Assembly (NCBI RefSeq): GCF_009753675.1
Contig: NZ_WQLV01000007.1
Location: forward strand, 124,001-188,000
Source of the DNA: Parasedimentitalea huanghaiensis
Lineage (GTDB): Bacteria; Pseudomonadota; Alphaproteobacteria; Rhodobacterales; Rhodobacteraceae
Reading direction: 5' to 3'
DNA length: 64,000 nucleotides
The notes beneath the pieces were generated by a model, which ran no database searches, was not told the DNA's origin, and worked only from the letters and a program-made list of their open reading frames with translations. The position numbers were made by a program, and so were the translations under genes. Below are positions 60,927 through 64,000 of this stretch, in pieces; within the stretch, counting starts at the first letter, position 1; each line of letters starts with the position of its first letter.

Positions 60927-62348
60927 ATGGAAGACGCAGCCTTTCGCCCCTTTGAAACCAACCTGCCCGCGGATGATGCGTTGCAGGTCCTGAAATCGGC
61001 TCTCTCCGGAGCCGACGATGGCGAGATATTTGCCGAACGCCGAAAATCCGAGTCACTGGTTTTTGATGACGGCCGATTGCGCAGCGCCAGTTACGATGCC
61101 TCCGAAGGCTTCGGATTGCGCGCCGTCAACGGTGAGGTGGCCGGATATGCCCACTCGACCGACGTTTCGATGGCTGCGCTCAATCGTGCATCTGAAACTG
61201 CGCGGCTGGCCGTTGGCGATGGTGGCGGCACTCTGGCGGATGCCCCATCCGCGACGAATCGCAAACTGTACACAGACGCCGACCCAATTGGTGCGATGCC
61301 GTTTGCGGTGAAAATCGAAACGCTGCGCGAGATTGATGCCTTTGCGCGTGATCTGGATCAACGTGTGGTGCAGGTTTCGGCAGTTCTGGCCGCTTCCTTA
61401 CAAGAAGTCGAAATTCTGCGCGCTGATGGTGTTTTGGTGCGTGATGTGCGCCCTATGACACGCCTGAATGTATCGGTCATTGTCGAACAGGATGGTCGCC
61501 GTGAAAGCGGATCCGCAGGTGGCGGCGGTCGCATCGGTCTGGACGGGCTTGTTGATCCCCGTGACTGGCAGGCCAAAGCCCGCGAAGCCCTTCGTATTGC
61601 GGTGGTCAATCTTGACGCCGTCCCTGCCCCCGCAGGTGTGATGGAGGTGGCATTGGGGCCAGGCTGGCCCGGGATTTTACTGCACGAAGCCATCGGTCAC
61701 GGGTTAGAGGGCGACTTTAACCGCAAAGGCAGCTCAGCCTTTGCAGGGCTGATGGGCCAACGTGTTGCAGCCAAAGGTGTGACGGTACTGGATGATGGCA
61801 CGTTGCCAGACCGCCGGGGCTCAATCACGATTGACGACGAAGGCACCCCTTCGCAGGCGACCACCCTGATCGAAGACGGAATTCTGGTTGGCTATATGCA
61901 GGACCGGCAGAACGCCCGCTTGATGGGCGTCACCCCCACAGGCAACGGTCGTCGTCAAAGCTATGCCCATGCACCGATGCCACGCATGACCAATACCTAT
62001 ATGCTTGGCGGAGAAGCCAACCCATCGGATCTGATCGCCGATATCAAAGATGGCATTTGGGCGGTTGGGTTTGGCGGCGGTCAAGTCGACATTACCAACG
62101 GCAAGTTTGTGTTCTCCTGCACCGAGGCCTATCGGGTCATTAATGGTAAGATTGGGGCTCCGGTTAAAGGCGCTACCCTGATTGGCGACGGTGCCACTGC
62201 GCTGCATCGTATTCGCGCCCTGGGAAATGACATGGCGCTGGACCCAGGTATGGGGAACTGCGGCAAAGCCGGACAGTGGGTACCGGTTGGCGTTGGCCAG
62301 CCAACTGTCCTGATGGACGGGCTGACAGTGGGCGGCGCCGCTGCCTAG
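60927..62348 (+). CDS. tldD: metalloprotease TldD
   Basis: 473 residues. Forms a heterodimer with TldE/PmbA that proteolyses peptide modifications and antitoxins. The zinc motif HEAIGH (His253, Glu254, His258) and the C-terminal Cys in VFSCTEAY are intact. The ATG follows GAGG. Divergent from ctaC. Confidence 0.97.
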   Translation: MEDAAFRPFETNLPADDALQVLKSALSGADDGEIFAERRKSESLVFDDGRLRSASYDASEGFGLRAVNGEVAGYAHSTDVSMAALNRASETARLAVGDGGGTLADAPSATNRKLYTDADPIGAMPFAVKIETLREIDAFARDLDQRVVQVSAVLAASLQEVEILRADGVLVRDVRPMTRLNVSVIVEQDGRRESGSAGGGGRIGLDGLVDPRDWQAKAREALRIAVVNLDAVPAPAGVMEVALGPGWPGILLHEAIGHGLEGDFNRKGSSAFAGLMGQRVAAKGVTVLDDGTLPDRRGSITIDDEGTPSQATTLIEDGILVGYMQDRQNARLMGVTPTGNGRRQSYAHAPMPRMTNTYMLGGEANPSDLIADIKDGIWAVGFGGGQVDITNGKFVFSCTEAYRVINGKIGAPVKGATLIGDGATALHRIRALGNDMALDPGMGNCGKAGQWVPVGVGQPTVLMDGLTVGGAAA

Positions 62349-62388
62349 TTACCTGTGTTAATTTAAAATCAGAAAACCCACGTAAAAA

Positions 62389-62420
62389 CCGCATTGCGAC
62401 GCCGATTTTTCGCAATGCGG
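62389..62420. terminator. hairpin downstream of tldD
   Basis: CCGCATTGCG and CGCAATGCGG (10 bp) with a 12-nt loop, 41 bp after the tldD stop. The T-run is on the minus-strand side (GGTTTTTACG), so its efficiency for tldD is doubtful. Confidence 0.45.
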
Positions 62421-62549
62421 ATTCAAAATTTCCCTTACGTCACCATCATTTGGCAAGTTTTCGGAAAATCTTCTGAAAATCCTTACTTGTTCACTCCCTG
62501 TTAACCGTCTTAGCGTTAAACCTGTACATGCAAACAGGCGGAGCAACGG

Positions 62550-63701
62550 ATGACCGAAGAATTCACTTCTTCCACTCACCCCCCACTCCCACCCACCACG
62601 GAAGATATTCGTTATTCCTGGCTCCGTCTGTTGCGTTCTCGCAGGGTTGGTCCGGTGACATTTCACCGCCTGATCGCCGAGTATAATTCAGCGCAGAACG
62701 CGCTGGATGCGTTGCCCGAAGTGGCGCGCGAAGCAGGCGTAAAGGGGTATAAAATATGCCCTTCACCTGTGATTGACGCCGAAATCAAGGCCGCAAAAGC
62801 CGCCAAAGCGCGGCTTTTGTGCCTTGGCGACGTCCACTACCCTTCACAGCTTGCCCAGCTCAAAGATGCGCCGCCCCTCCTCTGGGTGAAAGGGGATACC
62901 GCACGACTGCAATCTCCAATTATTGCTCTGGTCGGGGCGCGTAATGCCTCGTCACTGGGCAGCCGTATGGCCCGTGCACTGGCCCACGACCTTGGCTCGC
63001 AGGGGTACATAATAGTGTCAGGCTTGGCCCGCGGCATTGATACCGCCGCCCATCTGGCATCGCTGGACAGCGGCACAATCGCCGTCATGGCTGGCGGTGT
63101 TGACGTCATCTACCCCACACAGAACACCGGTTTGGCGCAGGATATAGCACAAAGGGGCCTGTTGTTGTCGGAACAGCCTATGGGACTCACCCCACAGGCG
63201 CGCCATTTCCCCAGCCGCAATCGCATCATTTCCGGCCTGGCCCGCGCCGTGATTGTCGTCGAAGCCGCTGCCAAATCCGGTAGCCTTATCACCGCCCGGG
63301 ATGCACTTGATCAGGGCCGCGAGGTGTTGGCGGTGCCTGGACATCCCTTCGATGCCCGCGCCAGCGGCTGCAACATGCTGATCCGCGACGGTGCCCAACT
63401 GGTTCGCAACAGTGACGATGTCATCGCTGCGCTCCCACCTGTTCAACCTCCGGCGCGGGCGTCCGCCCCACAACAGATGCTCCCCCTTGATAGGCCACCA
63501 CAACGGCGGAGCCTGCAGGAAACAGCAGCGCTGCACCAACAAATCCTGTCACGCCTTGGCCCCTCCCCCACGGCCGAGGACCAACTGATCCGAGACATGG
63601 CAGCACCAGCGCGTGACGTCTCACCTGCGCTGACCGATCTTGAACTGGACGGTAAGATCACCCGGCTCGCAGGCGGATTGGTGTCGCGTAAACTCCGTTA
63701 G
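62550..63701 (+). CDS. dprA: DNA processing protein DprA
   Basis: 383 residues. Loads RecA on incoming single-stranded DNA in transformation and, in Rhodobacteraceae, in gene-transfer-agent uptake. Rossmann-like core: ALVGARNASSLGSRMARALA, IVSGLARGIDTAAH, VMAGGVDVIYPTQN and SGLARAVIVVEAAAKSGSLIT. A SAM-like N-terminal domain and a C-terminal winged helix (DVSPALTDLELDGKITRLAGG) flank it. GGAG precedes the ATG. Its 3' end overlaps the last gene by 4 bp. Confidence 0.96.
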   Translation: MTEEFTSSTHPPLPPTTEDIRYSWLRLLRSRRVGPVTFHRLIAEYNSAQNALDALPEVAREAGVKGYKICPSPVIDAEIKAAKAAKARLLCLGDVHYPSQLAQLKDAPPLLWVKGDTARLQSPIIALVGARNASSLGSRMARALAHDLGSQGYIIVSGLARGIDTAAHLASLDSGTIAVMAGGVDVIYPTQNTGLAQDIAQRGLLLSEQPMGLTPQARHFPSRNRIISGLARAVIVVEAAAKSGSLITARDALDQGREVLAVPGHPFDARASGCNMLIRDGAQLVRNSDDVIAALPPVQPPARASAPQQMLPLDRPPQRRSLQETAALHQQILSRLGPSPTAEDQLIRDMAAPARDVSPALTDLELDGKITRLAGGLVSRKLR

Positions 63702-64000
63702 TAACAGAACTCGGCAATCACCGGTCCCCAGCTGCTACAAAACGGCTCACCAGCGAACCAGACGTCGGTGGCCCCAATCGCATGTTCCACCGCCACCCAG
63801 GTGTTACCCTTTTTAATATACAGCGCCTGCATGTGGGTCCCGTCCATAAAATCTGGACTAAACTCACCGCGGGCAAACCCCGGTGTTGAGGCGATATCTA
63901 TGGGCCTGCCGCCAGGCCGTTGTGGTTGCACCGATGCAAAGGCCCGGTGGCCAGAGACCCGCAAATCATGGACAACAAATTCAACGGGTGCCCCCAGGTC
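63698..64000 (-). CDS. truncated gene of unknown function at the window edge
   Basis: The frame is open from 64000 to the stop at 63698 (100 residues, beginning DLGAPVEFVVHDLRVSG), so the N terminus lies outside the window. The C-terminal part has TWVAVEHAIGATDVWF and a closing CSSWGPVIAEFCY with two cysteines. No family recognised. Overlaps dprA tail to tail. Confidence 0.6.
   Translation of the reverse strand, partial: DLGAPVEFVVHDLRVSGHRAFASVQPQRPGGRPIDIASTPGFARGEFSPDFMDGTHMQALYIKKGNTWVAVEHAIGATDVWFAGEPFCSSWGPVIAEFCY

Noticed and set aside
62500-62545. CtrA-like TTAA half sites before dprA
   Set aside because: The two TTAA elements are 11 bp apart, not 7; I could not fit the full consensus.

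Overview
The window is a chromosomal segment of an alphaproteobacterium, almost certainly a marine Rhodobacteraceae (Roseobacter group). The evidence is gene content and order: dprA, tldD, ctaC-ctaB-small membrane protein-ctaG-ctaE-surf1-thrC-M16 peptidase-GNAT, glyQ/glyS with a pyruvate phosphate dikinase, a yqeY/carA divergent pair, DUF2244 beside ctaD, and glmM-folP-folB. Genes are dense, with many 1-4 bp start/stop overlaps, and there is no insertion sequence, prophage or CRISPR array. I could not align anything externally; family names rest on motifs visible in the translations.

Layout. 1-630: tRNA-Leu(GAG) and little else. 0.6-5.5 kb: a secreted caspase-like protein with a Gln/Gly/Tyr/Pro repeat, lipB, a LuxR-like/alpha-beta hydrolase fusion whose catalytic residues look lost, and a HIT protein. 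5.8-9.2 kb: ctaD (aa3 oxidase subunit I) behind an FNR-type box, DUF2244 and prephenate dehydrogenase. 9.2-19 kb: yqeY, carA, a GspE-N/MshEN-glycosyltransferase fusion behind a CtrA-type site, GntR regulator, HAD nucleotidase, UbiH-type hydroxylase plus M50 peptidase, class V aminotransferase and two overlapping Lrp/AsnC genes divergent from ilvC. 20-26 kb: two DMT exporters, glmM, folP, and a folB with a long extra domain. 26-34.6 kb: ppdK-like gene, glyS, gltS, a small anchored protein, marC (opposite strand), glyQ. 34.9-40.7 kb: a periplasmic trypsin-fold protein lacking its triad, SDR, DUF1178, NUDIX, EcsC, GNAT, flavin reductase.

41.1-42.7 kb is an AT-rich accessory islet: a DUF4259-like gene interrupted by TGA at codon 4, a small membrane protein and otherwise little coding. 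42.7-48 kb: hexapeptide acetyltransferase, SulP transporter, a DUF2938/MerR divergent pair with a recognisable MerR operator, and a beta-helix-like membrane protein. 48-53 kb: mtnP, LysE exporter, apt (adenine released by MtnP can be reused by Apt), MFS transporter, FAD-linked dehydrogenase. 53.2-60.7 kb: the cytochrome oxidase assembly cluster read leftwards, followed by thrC, M16 peptidase and GNAT. 60.9-64 kb: tldD, dprA and a truncated gene at the edge.

How parts work together: ctaC, ctaB, ctaG, ctaE and surf1 make and assemble the same aa3-type oxidase whose subunit I (ctaD) lies more than 50 kb away; both loci carry a perfect TTGAT-N4-ATCAA box, suggesting joint control by an FnrL-type oxygen sensor. 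The two most striking protein observations are apparent pseudo-enzymes (the hydrolase fusion and the trypsin-fold protein). Two families of short intergenic hairpin repeats are also visible.
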